Under the pieces are notes generated by a model. That model was not told the origin of the DNA. It made no database searches and worked only from the letters and a program-made list of their open reading frames with translations. A stretch of 23,424 nucleotides of DNA from Microbacteriaceae bacterium. Its GTDB lineage: Bacteria > Actinomycetota > Actinomycetes > Actinomycetales > Microbacteriaceae. The stretch covers positions 1 to 23,424 of the forward strand of contig JAKONM010000159.1 of assembly GCA_022701925.1 (NCBI GenBank), read 5' to 3'. Below, piece after piece: positions 1 to 6,558 of this stretch (position 1 is its first letter; the number at the start of each line of letters is the position of its first letter). The position numbers and the translations under genes are program-made.

Positions 1-387
1 CGCGATCTGGTCGTTGCGGCTGCGCCCCGCCCGCAGGCGGCCGCCCAGCTGCGGGCCCGCCTCCGCGAGCAGCGCCTGCTCCAGGGCGGCGTGCACGTCC
101 TCGTCGTCCTCCGCCGCGACCAGGGACCCCTCCGCCACGCGGACCCCGATGCGGTCGAGCGCCGCGGTCAGCGCCGAGAGGTCCTCGGGGGTCAGCAGGC
201 CCGCCGCGGCCAGCGCCTCCGCGTGCGCCTTCGACCCGGCCAGGTCGTAGGGCGCCAGCGCCCAGTCGAAGTGCGTGGACTTCGACAGCGCCTTCAGCGC
301 GTCGGAGGGGCCGCTGGCGAAGCGAGCGCCCCAGAGCGAGCCCGCGACCGTGCCGCCGTGCTGCTCGTCCCCGCCTCCCCCGGTCAC
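1..387 (-). CDS. argH: Argininosuccinate lyase, N-terminal part (cut by window edge)
   Basis: Argininosuccinate lyase cleaves argininosuccinate to arginine and fumarate, the last step of arginine synthesis, in the cytoplasm. Only the first 129 residues are in the window; the gene runs off the left edge in an open frame. Visible family features are LWGARFASGPSD near residue 18 and the conserved GRLRAGRSRNDQ motif at the edge, part of the substrate-binding region of the fumarase/aspartase superfamily. The start chosen is GTG at 387, because its GTGA overlaps the argF stop codon by 4 nt, implying translational coupling, and it gives a normal N-terminus. argG, which often sits between argF and argH in other actinobacteria, is not here. 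Identity is secure; the rest of the active site cannot be assessed. Confidence 0.93.
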   Translation of the reverse strand, partial: MTGGGGDEQHGGTVAGSLWGARFASGPSDALKALSKSTHFDWALAPYDLAGSKAHAEALAAAGLLTPEDLSALTAALDRIGVRVAEGSLVAAEDDEDVHAALEQALLAEAGPQLGGRLRAGRSRNDQIA

Positions 388-1322
388 GCGGCGGCTCCGT
401 CGGCCCGCTCGAGCAGCCAGATCAGCAGCGCCTTCTGCGCGTGCAGCCGGTTCTCCGCCTCGTCCCAGATGACGCTCTGCGGGCCGTCGATGACCCCCGG
501 GGCGACCTCGTAGCCGCGGTCGGCGGGCAGGCAGTGCAGGAACAGGGCGTCCTCGGCCGCCTCCGCCATCAGCGCCGGGGTCACCTGGTACGGCGACAGC
601 GCCTCGACGCGCACCGCCTTCTCGTCCTCCCGCCCCATGGACACCCAGGTGTCGGTGACGACGACGTCCGCGCCGCGCACCGCCTCCGCCGGGTCCTGGG
701 TCAGCAGCACCGAGCCGCCGGTGCCCTCGCCGATGCGGCGGGCGTCCTCGACGACGTCGGGCATGGGCGGGTATGCCGCCGGGAACCCGATGCGCACGTG
801 CATGCCGGCCGTGGTGCAGGCGAGCAGGTAGCTGTGGACCATGTTGTCCGACCCGTCGCCGACGAAGGCGACGGTCAGCCCGGCCAGGTCGCCCTTGTGC
901 TCGCGGATCGTCAGCAGGTCCGCCAGCAGCTGGCAGGGGTGGAAGTCGTCGGACAGCGCGTTCACCACCGGCACCGTCGTACCGGCCGCCATCTCCTGCA
1001 GCCCTGACTGCGCGTAGGTGCGCCAGACGATCGCCGCGACCATCCGCTCCAGCACGCGGGCCGTGTCGGACGGCGTCTCCTTGCCGCCCAGCTGGCTGTT
1101 CGCCGTCGAGATGATCAGCGGGCTGCCGCCCAGGTCCGCGATGCCGACGGCGAAGCTGACCCGCGTGCGCGTGGACGACTTGTCGAAGATCACCGCGACG
1201 GTCTGCGGCCCCTCGAGCGGTCGCGCCGCCCAGCGGTCGGCCTTCACCCGCACCGCGAGGTCGAGCACCTCCGCCTGCTCGGCCGGGCTCAGGTCGTCGT
1301 CACGGAGGAGGTGGCGGGTCAT
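384..1322 (-). CDS. argF: Ornithine carbamoyltransferase
   Basis: Catalyses carbamoyl phosphate + ornithine to citrulline in the arginine pathway; the family is a cytoplasmic trimer. The 312-residue protein has full family length. The carbamoyl-phosphate motif STRTR is at residues 50-54 and HPCQ at 128-131. The ornithine-side D-x-x-x-SMG is at 224-230, and the HCLP loop with the catalytic cysteine at 263-266. SMG and HCLP separate it from aspartate carbamoyltransferase. The ATG start at 1322 gives the usual N-terminus MTRHLLRDDDL. It lies 36 nt downstream of the SGNH hydrolase gene and overlaps argH by 4 nt. A TAGCCT hexamer on the minus strand (1361-1356), overlapping the hydrolase stop codon, could be a weak internal -10 element, but this is speculative. 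Confidence 0.97.
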   Translation of the reverse strand: MTRHLLRDDDLSPAEQAEVLDLAVRVKADRWAARPLEGPQTVAVIFDKSSTRTRVSFAVGIADLGGSPLIISTANSQLGGKETPSDTARVLERMVAAIVWRTYAQSGLQEMAAGTTVPVVNALSDDFHPCQLLADLLTIREHKGDLAGLTVAFVGDGSDNMVHSYLLACTTAGMHVRIGFPAAYPPMPDVVEDARRIGEGTGGSVLLTQDPAEAVRGADVVVTDTWVSMGREDEKAVRVEALSPYQVTPALMAEAAEDALFLHCLPADRGYEVAPGVIDGPQSVIWDEAENRLHAQKALLIWLLERADGAAA

Positions 1323-1358
1323 TCGGCTCGCTTCGCGGTCGGAGACGGGGAACCAAGG

Positions 1359-2090
1359 CTATGCGCGGCCCGTCCGCGGGGACGAATCCGTCGGCACCGC
1401 GAGGTCGGGGTGCAGCGCCCGCAGCGCCTCGGCCAGCCGCAGGCCCAGGTAGCGCTGCCCGGCGACGGTCGGATGGTGGTGGTGCGGGTCGAGCACCGCG
1501 TCCGCGCGCCCGGCGGGGATCCAGTGCTGGCGGAGCATCGACAGGTAGGGCACGCGGGCCCGCCCCGCCGCCCGCGCCAGCACGGCGTCGACCGCGCGCT
1601 GCTGCGCGGTGACCGGCTCGGGATCGGGTCCCGGACCGAGCATCACGATCCGGAGGCCGGGGCGCCGCTCCGCGAGGAGGGCCGTGGTGACGCGCACCGC
1701 CGCCAGCAGGTCGGCGGACGAGCGCCCGTGGTCGTTGCTGCCGCCCTGCAGCACCGCGACGCCGGGCTCGCGCGCGTCGTCGGGCACCGCGTCGCGCAGC
1801 CGGTCGGCGTAGGACCCCGCCGACCCCGTCGTCGCCAGATAGCCGGTGCCCGAGGCCGCGTCCACCTCGACCGGCCAGCCGAGCAGCCGCGCCGCCACCT
1901 GGCCGAGGGCCCGCTGCGGGTCGGCGTGCAGGCCCGCCGCCCAGGAGTCGCCGAGGACGAACAGGCGCGGTGCCGGGGCCGCGGGGCCCGGTTCGGCGCG
2001 CGCGGCCCCGGTCGCCGCCGCGGCGACCGCGCCGGCGCCCGCGACCAGCAGCCCGCGCCGGGTGAGGCGCGGCGGACGGCGGAGCTGCAT
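1359..2090 (-). CDS. Exported SGNH/GDSL-type esterase/hydrolase, Tat signal
   Basis: Predicted secreted serine hydrolase of the SGNH/GDSL superfamily (esterase, lipase or deacetylase; substrate unknown). From ATG at 2090 it has 243 residues. A basic twin-arginine start (RR at 11-12) is followed by an Ala/Gly-rich hydrophobic stretch to about residue 32, typical of Tat export. Block I is LGDS with nucleophile Ser49, and the block III Asn is in GGSND at 116-120. A C-terminal D-P-H-H-H-H-P run at 201-207 should hold the catalytic His; the four-His run makes the exact residue ambiguous (204 or 206). An upstream in-frame GTG at 2114 would add 8 residues, but its AGG is too close for a good ribosome site. 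It lies between argD and argF, probably co-transcribed, although it has no evident arginine role. Confidence 0.85.
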   Translation of the reverse strand: MQLRRPPRLTRRGLLVAGAGAVAAAATGAARAEPGPAAPAPRLFVLGDSWAAGLHADPQRALGQVAARLLGWPVEVDAASGTGYLATTGSAGSYADRLRDAVPDDAREPGVAVLQGGSNDHGRSSADLLAAVRVTTALLAERRPGLRIVMLGPGPDPEPVTAQQRAVDAVLARAAGRARVPYLSMLRQHWIPAGRADAVLDPHHHHPTVAGQRYLGLRLAEALRALHPDLAVPTDSSPRTGRA

Positions 2091-2145
2091 CACCCCGGGA
2101 TGCTGCGCCCGCACCCTGCGAGCCCGGTCGACGTGTCCGCGCCGG

Positions 2146-3357
2146 TTAGCGCGCCGCGACGGCGAGCGCGCGCTCGAAGCGATCGGCGAAGGCCGACACC
2201 TCCGTGTCGCCGACGATCAGCGGCGGCGCCAGCCGGATCGAGGTCGGGTTGATCGCGTTGACGATCAGCCCCTCGTCCAGCGCGGCCGCCGCGATCGCGG
2301 GGGCCGCGCCCTCCAGGGTGCCGATGCCGATCAGCAGCCCGCGTCCGCGCACCTCGGTCACCAGCGGCGACCCGATCGCGGACACCGCGTCGTGGATCTG
2401 CGCGCCCCGCCGACTCGCGTTGCCCATCAGGTCGGCGCGCTCGATCTCGCCGAGCACCGCGTTCGCGACGGCGGCGGCGAACGGGTTGCCGCCGAAGGTG
2501 CTGCCGTGGTCTCCGCGCTGCAGCAGGTCGCTCGCGGCCCCGAAGGTGACGAGCGCGCCCAGCGGCACGCCGCCCGCGACGCCCTTGGCCAGCGTGATCG
2601 CGTCGGGCACGACGCCCGCGTGCTGGAAGTCGAACCAGGCGCCCGTGCGGCCGATGCCGGTCTGGATCTCGTCGACGATCAGCAGGGCCCCGTGCCGGGC
2701 GGTCAGCTCGCGGGCGCGCTGCAGATAGCCCTCGGGCAGGGGAACGACGCCGGTCTCGCCCTTGATCGGCTCCACGATCAGCCCGGCGACGTCGTCGCCC
2801 AGCGCCTGCTCGAGCGCCTCCACCGTCGAGTCCAGGTGCTCGACGCCCGCGGGCAGCGGCAGGAAGGGCGCCTGCAGCGCGGGCTTGCCGGTCAGTGCCA
2901 GGGCGCCCATCGTGCGCCCGTGGAACGCGTTCTTCAGCGCGAGGATGCGCGGCCGGCCGGTGCGGCGCGCCAGCTTGAAGGCCGCCTCGTTCGCCTCCGC
3001 GCCCGAGTTGCCGAAGTAGACGCGCCCCGCGTCGCCCGCGCCCGTGATGCGCTTCAACCGCTCCGCGAGATCGAGCTGCGCCGGGGTCGCGAAGTAGTTC
3101 GACACGTGCACCATCGACGCCGCCTGGCGGCCGGCCGCCTCGACCACCACGGGGTGGCCGTGGCCCAGCGAGTTGACGGCGATGCCGCCCAGGAAGTCGA
3201 GGTACTGCCGGCCCTCGTCGTCCCAGACCCAGCAGCCCTCGCCCCGCACGAGCAGGCGCAGGGGCGGCGCGTAGCTGGCCATCAGGTCGTCCGCGTGGCG
3301 GTCCTGCCAGGGCCGCCGCGCCGTCCGCTGCTCGGTCTGCTGCTCCGTCGTCGTCAT
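2146..3357 (-). CDS. argD: Acetylornithine aminotransferase
   Basis: PLP-dependent class III aminotransferase that makes N-acetylornithine from N-acetylglutamate semialdehyde and glutamate; family members are cytoplasmic dimers. The protein is 403 residues. NSGAEANE (117-124) binds the PLP phosphate. VDEIQTGIGRTG (228-239) carries the Asp that contacts the pyridine nitrogen, LAKG holds the Schiff-base Lys258, and STFGGNP (286-292) contributes the phosphate-binding Thr from the partner subunit. The open frame extends upstream through argB without a stop, but ATG at 3357 is chosen. Its ATGA overlaps the argB stop by 4 nt, and the residues after it match a normal ArgD N-terminus. Context within argCJBD makes ArgD far more likely than another class III aminotransferase. 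Confidence 0.96.
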   Translation of the reverse strand: MTTTEQQTEQRTARRPWQDRHADDLMASYAPPLRLLVRGEGCWVWDDEGRQYLDFLGGIAVNSLGHGHPVVVEAAGRQAASMVHVSNYFATPAQLDLAERLKRITGAGDAGRVYFGNSGAEANEAAFKLARRTGRPRILALKNAFHGRTMGALALTGKPALQAPFLPLPAGVEHLDSTVEALEQALGDDVAGLIVEPIKGETGVVPLPEGYLQRARELTARHGALLIVDEIQTGIGRTGAWFDFQHAGVVPDAITLAKGVAGGVPLGALVTFGAASDLLQRGDHGSTFGGNPFAAAVANAVLGEIERADLMGNASRRGAQIHDAVSAIGSPLVTEVRGRGLLIGIGTLEGAAPAIAAAALDEGLIVNAINPTSIRLAPPLIVGDTEVSAFADRFERALAVAAR

Positions 3358-4256
3358 GCCGGGACCACCTCCGTGCCGATGCCGCTGCCGGTGAACACCT
3401 CGAGCAGGACGGAGTGCGGCACCCGTCCGTCGATCACGGCCGCCTTGGGCACGCCGCCCTCGACCGCCTCGAGGCAGGCGGTCATCTTGGGGATCATGCC
3501 CGACTCCAGCGACGGCAGCATCGTCGCGAGGTCCGCCGTACCGATGCTGGAGACGAGGGAGGCGCGGTCGGGCCAGTCGGCGTACAGCCCGGGCACGTCG
3601 GTGAGCACGACCAGCTTCTCCGCGCCGAGCGCGACGGCGAGCGCGGCGGCGGCGCTGTCGGCGTTGACGTTCAGCGACTCCCCCGGCGCGTCCTCGTCCG
3701 GGGCGATGGTCGAGACCACCGGGATGCCGCCCGCGTCCAGCTGCGCGAGCACGGCGGTGGGGTCGACCCGCACGACGTCGCCGACCTGACCCAGGTCGAC
3801 CTCCCGCCCGTCGACCAGGGCCGTGCGCCTCCGGCCGGCGAAGAGCCCGCCGTCCTCGCCCGAGATCGCGGTGGCCAGCGGACCGTGCAGGTTGATGGCG
3901 CCGACCAGGTCGCGGCCGACCTGTCCCGTCAGCACCATGCGGACGACGTCCATCACCTCGGGGGTGGTCACCCGGTAGCCCCCGCGGAACTCGCTCGGGA
4001 TGCCGAGCCGGGTGAGCATCGCGGAGATCTGCGGTCCGCCGCCGTGCACGACGACGGGGCGCACCCCGACCGTGCGGAGGAAGACGACGTCCTCGGCGAA
4101 GGCGGCGGTGAGCTCGGGACTGACCATCGCGTTGCCGCCGAACTTCACGACGACGACACGGCCGGAGAAGCGCGTGATCCACGGCAGCGACTCGATCAGC
4201 ACGGCCGCCTTCGCCGCCGCCTCGTCGGGCGTCGTCGTCTGGACGGGCAGGCTCAT
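3354..4256 (-). CDS. argB: Acetylglutamate kinase
   Basis: Phosphorylates N-acetylglutamate with ATP, the controlling step of the acetylated arginine pathway. The 300-residue protein belongs to the amino acid kinase fold. VVVKFGGNAM near residues 35-44 supplies the phosphate-binding Lys and Gly-Gly. VVVHGGGPQI binds acetylglutamate, LNVNAD lies in the middle, and SGMIPKM near the C-terminus contacts ATP. An N-terminal extension with a predicted helix (about residues 9-25) precedes the first strand. In this family such an extension is typical of hexameric, arginine-inhibited enzymes, so feedback inhibition by arginine is a reasonable inference. The ATG at 4256 follows argJ by 37 nt, a spacer that contains a hairpin. 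Confidence 0.96.
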   Translation of the reverse strand: MSLPVQTTTPDEAAAKAAVLIESLPWITRFSGRVVVVKFGGNAMVSPELTAAFAEDVVFLRTVGVRPVVVHGGGPQISAMLTRLGIPSEFRGGYRVTTPEVMDVVRMVLTGQVGRDLVGAINLHGPLATAISGEDGGLFAGRRRTALVDGREVDLGQVGDVVRVDPTAVLAQLDAGGIPVVSTIAPDEDAPGESLNVNADSAAAALAVALGAEKLVVLTDVPGLYADWPDRASLVSSIGTADLATMLPSLESGMIPKMTACLEAVEGGVPKAAVIDGRVPHSVLLEVFTGSGIGTEVVPA

Positions 4257-4273
4257 GCCGCGGACCCGGTCCG

Positions 4274-4293
4274 CCGGCCGTCCGACAGGCCGG
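4274..4293 (-). other. Intercistronic hairpin between argJ and argB
   Basis: CCGGCC at 4274-4279 pairs perfectly with GGCCGG at 4288-4293 around an 8-nt loop. The hairpin begins directly after the argJ stop codon in transcript order and fills about half of the 37-nt spacer. argB must be expressed with argJ, so this is more likely an RNA processing, stability or partial-attenuation element than a full terminator. There is no T-tract. Confidence 0.4.
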
Positions 4294-5445
4294 TCACGAG
4301 GAGTAGGCCGAGTTCTCGTGCACGTAGTCGTGCGTCAGGTCGTTCGTCCAGAGCGTCGCGGTCTCGGCCCCGGCGTGCAGATCGATCAGGACGTGGACGG
4401 CGCGGTCCGTCAGGTCGACCAGCTCGCGCGGCTGGTCGGGCTGGCCCGTGCGGCACACCTGCACGCCGTTCATCGCCACGTCGATGCCGAAGGGGTCGAA
4501 CTCCGCGGACGTGGTGCCGACCGCGGCCAGCACCCGGCCCCAGTTGGGGTCGTTGCCGAAGACGGCTGCCTTGAACAGGTTGCTGCGCGCGACGGCCCGG
4601 GCGACCTCGACGGCGTCCTCCTCGCTCGCCGCCCGCCGCACCTCGATGGTCACGTCGTGCGCCGACCCCTCGGCGTCGCCCTGCAGCTGCAGCACCAGGT
4701 CGCGGCACACCTCGGTGAGGGCCGCGGTGAACTCCGCGAGGTCGGGGGTCGTCCCCGAGGCGCCGGAGGCCAGCAGGGACACCTGGTCGTTCGTCGACAT
4801 GCAGCCGTCGGAGTCGAGCCGGTCGAAGGTCACCCGGGTCGCGGTGCGCAGCGCGGCGTCGAGGTCGGCCGACTCCAGGTCGGCGTCGGTGGTGATGACG
4901 ACCAGCATCGTCGCGAGCCCGGGCGCGAGCATGCCGGCGCCCTTCGCCATGCCGCCGACGGTCCACCCGTCGCCGGTGCGCACGGCCTGCTTGGGCCGGG
5001 TGTCAGTGGTCATGATGGCTCGCGCCGCGTCGCCGCCGCCCTCCGCGCTCAGCCGCTCCGCCGCCCGCGCGACGCCGGCCACCACCTTCGTGGAGTCGAG
5101 CTGGTCGCCGATGAGGCCCGTGGAGCAGACGAGCACGTCGCCGGGCGAGAGGTCGAGCGCCCGGCCGGCGGCCTCCGCCGTCTCGTGCACCGTCTGGAAG
5201 CCGCGCATGCCCGTGTAGCAGTTGGCGCCGCCCGAGTTCAGGACGATCGCCGAGACGACGCCGTCGGTGATCACCTGCTTGCTCCAGATGATCGGGTTCG
5301 CGGTGCAGCGGTTGCTCGTGAAGACCACGGCCGCGGAGGCGGACGGCCCGCGGTTCACGACCAGCGCCAGGTCGGGTCCGTCGCCGGAGCGGAGGCCGGC
5401 CTCGACCCCCGCCGCCTCGAACCCTGCTGCTGCGGTCACGCTCAT
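4294..5445 (-). CDS. argJ: Bifunctional ornithine acetyltransferase / N-acetylglutamate synthase
   Basis: ArgJ moves the acetyl group from N-acetylornithine to glutamate, releasing ornithine and recycling acetylglutamate. Some members also use acetyl-CoA; the sequence alone does not settle whether this one is mono- or bifunctional. The protein has 383 residues. The self-cleavage and nucleophile site is in MAKGAGMLAPGLATML: cleavage before Thr179 yields alpha and beta chains. Other family stretches are LNSGGANCYTG (69-79), STGLIG (108-113), FGNDPNWGR and the C-terminal DLTHDYVHENSAYSS. The ATG at 5445 is chosen because ATGA overlaps the argC stop by 4 nt and MSVTAAAGF is a normal start. The open frame continues far upstream, but only as a shadow across argC. 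Confidence 0.96.
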   Translation of the reverse strand: MSVTAAAGFEAAGVEAGLRSGDGPDLALVVNRGPSASAAVVFTSNRCTANPIIWSKQVITDGVVSAIVLNSGGANCYTGMRGFQTVHETAEAAGRALDLSPGDVLVCSTGLIGDQLDSTKVVAGVARAAERLSAEGGGDAARAIMTTDTRPKQAVRTGDGWTVGGMAKGAGMLAPGLATMLVVITTDADLESADLDAALRTATRVTFDRLDSDGCMSTNDQVSLLASGASGTTPDLAEFTAALTEVCRDLVLQLQGDAEGSAHDVTIEVRRAASEEDAVEVARAVARSNLFKAAVFGNDPNWGRVLAAVGTTSAEFDPFGIDVAMNGVQVCRTGQPDQPRELVDLTDRAVHVLIDLHAGAETATLWTNDLTHDYVHENSAYSS

Positions 5446-6485
5446 GGGGCCACTCCGTCGATCGGGAGGCCCGCCTGCTCCGGCAGGCCCAGTGCGATGT
5501 TCGCCGACTGGACCGCGGCGCCCGCGGTCCCCTTGACGAGGTTGTCCAGCGCGGCGACGACGACCAGCCGCCCGGCCGCGGCGTCGACCGCCAGGCCGAG
5601 CAGCAGCGTGTTGGCGCCGGTCGTGTGCTGCACGGCCGGGAAGCGGCCGGCGGGCAGCAGCCGGACGAACCGCTCGTCGCCGTAGGCGCGCTCGTAGGCG
5701 GCGCGCACCGCGGCCTCCTCGATCCCGGGGGCGAGGCGGGCGGTGCAGGTCGCGAGGATGCCGCGGGCCATGGGCACGAGCACCGGGGTGAACGAGACGG
5801 TTCCGCGCTCCCCGGTCACCAGCGAGAGGTTCTGCAGGATCTCGGGCACGTGGCGGTGCGTGCCGCCGACGGCGTACGCGTTCGCCGACCCCAGCAGCTC
5901 GCTGGCCGACAGGTCGGGGCGGGAGGACCGGCCGGCGCCGGACGGCCCGACCGCCAGCACCGCGACCAGGTCGTGCGGCAGCGCCAGGCCCTCGGCGATC
6001 GCCGGTGCGAGGGCGAGCGAGACGGCGGAGGCGTTGCAGCCGGGTGCGGCGATGCGCGTCGCGCCGGTCAGCCGCTGCCGCTGCTTCCCCTCCGCGGTCG
6101 GCAGCTCGGGCACGCCGTAGGCCCAGGCCCCGTGCCACTCGCCCGGGTAGAAGGCCCGCCAGTCCGCCTCGTCGACCAGCCGGTGGTCGGCACCGGCGTC
6201 GACCACCAGCACGTCGTCGGCCACCTGCGCCGCGAGCGCACCGGACTGCCCGTGGGGCAGTGCCAGGAACACGACGTCGTGCCCCGCCAGCACCGCCGCG
6301 GAGGTCTCCTGCAGCACCAGGTCGGCGTGGTGCCGCAGGTGCGGCTGCACCTCGCCGATCGTGCGGCCGACGGAGGAGTGGCCGGTGACGGTGACGACCT
6401 CGAGGTCGGGGTGCCCGGCCAGCAGGCGCAGCACCTCGCCGCCCGCGTAGCCGCTCGCGCCGGCCACCGCCACCCTGAACCCCAC
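5442..6485 (-). CDS. argC: N-acetyl-gamma-glutamyl-phosphate reductase
   Basis: NADPH-dependent reduction of acetylglutamyl phosphate to the semialdehyde, third step of arginine synthesis. The protein has 347 residues. The N-terminal Rossmann motif GASGYAGGE is at 9-17, the catalytic cysteine is Cys150 in APGCNASA, and the conserved histidines lie in THRHVPEI at 209-216. This is the first gene of the arg cluster as transcribed. The likely start is GTG at 6485; a second in-frame GTG four codons on would remove MGFR. No good Shine-Dalgarno sequence precedes GTG 6485. Instead TAGGCT (6497-6492) lies 6 nt upstream, suggesting a leaderless mRNA that starts at or next to the GTG. A strong hairpin (6520-6550) separates it from pheT. 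Confidence 0.96.
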   Translation of the reverse strand: MGFRVAVAGASGYAGGEVLRLLAGHPDLEVVTVTGHSSVGRTIGEVQPHLRHHADLVLQETSAAVLAGHDVVFLALPHGQSGALAAQVADDVLVVDAGADHRLVDEADWRAFYPGEWHGAWAYGVPELPTAEGKQRQRLTGATRIAAPGCNASAVSLALAPAIAEGLALPHDLVAVLAVGPSGAGRSSRPDLSASELLGSANAYAVGGTHRHVPEILQNLSLVTGERGTVSFTPVLVPMARGILATCTARLAPGIEEAAVRAAYERAYGDERFVRLLPAGRFPAVQHTTGANTLLLGLAVDAAAGRLVVVAALDNLVKGTAGAAVQSANIALGLPEQAGLPIDGVAP

Positions 6486-6491
6486 CCGGGA

Positions 6492-6497
6492 AGCCTA
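6492..6497 (-). promoter_or_regulatory. Candidate -10 element for a leaderless argC mRNA
   Basis: On the minus strand TAGGCT fits the actinobacterial TANNNT -10 pattern. It is followed by 6 nt (TCCCGG) and then the argC GTG, so transcription would begin at or within a base of the start codon. No -35 hexamer resembling TTGACA is visible at the expected distance. The call rests on position and on the missing Shine-Dalgarno sequence. Confidence 0.5.
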
Positions 6498-6519
6498 CCG
6501 ACCGCGCCTCCCCGGCCCC

Positions 6520-6550
6520 GGAGGGGTCCTATCGCCGGCCGGACCCCTCC
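6520..6550 (-). terminator. Hairpin terminator downstream of pheT
   Basis: GGAGGGGTCC (6520-6529) and GGACCCCTCC (6541-6550) form a perfect 10-bp stem around an 11-nt loop. It begins 8 nt beyond the pheT stop codon and ends before the argC promoter region. There is no T-tract, as is common for GC-rich actinobacterial hairpins. It probably ends pheST transcription and separates it from the arg operon. Confidence 0.65.
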
Positions 6551-6558
6551 CGCGGCCG

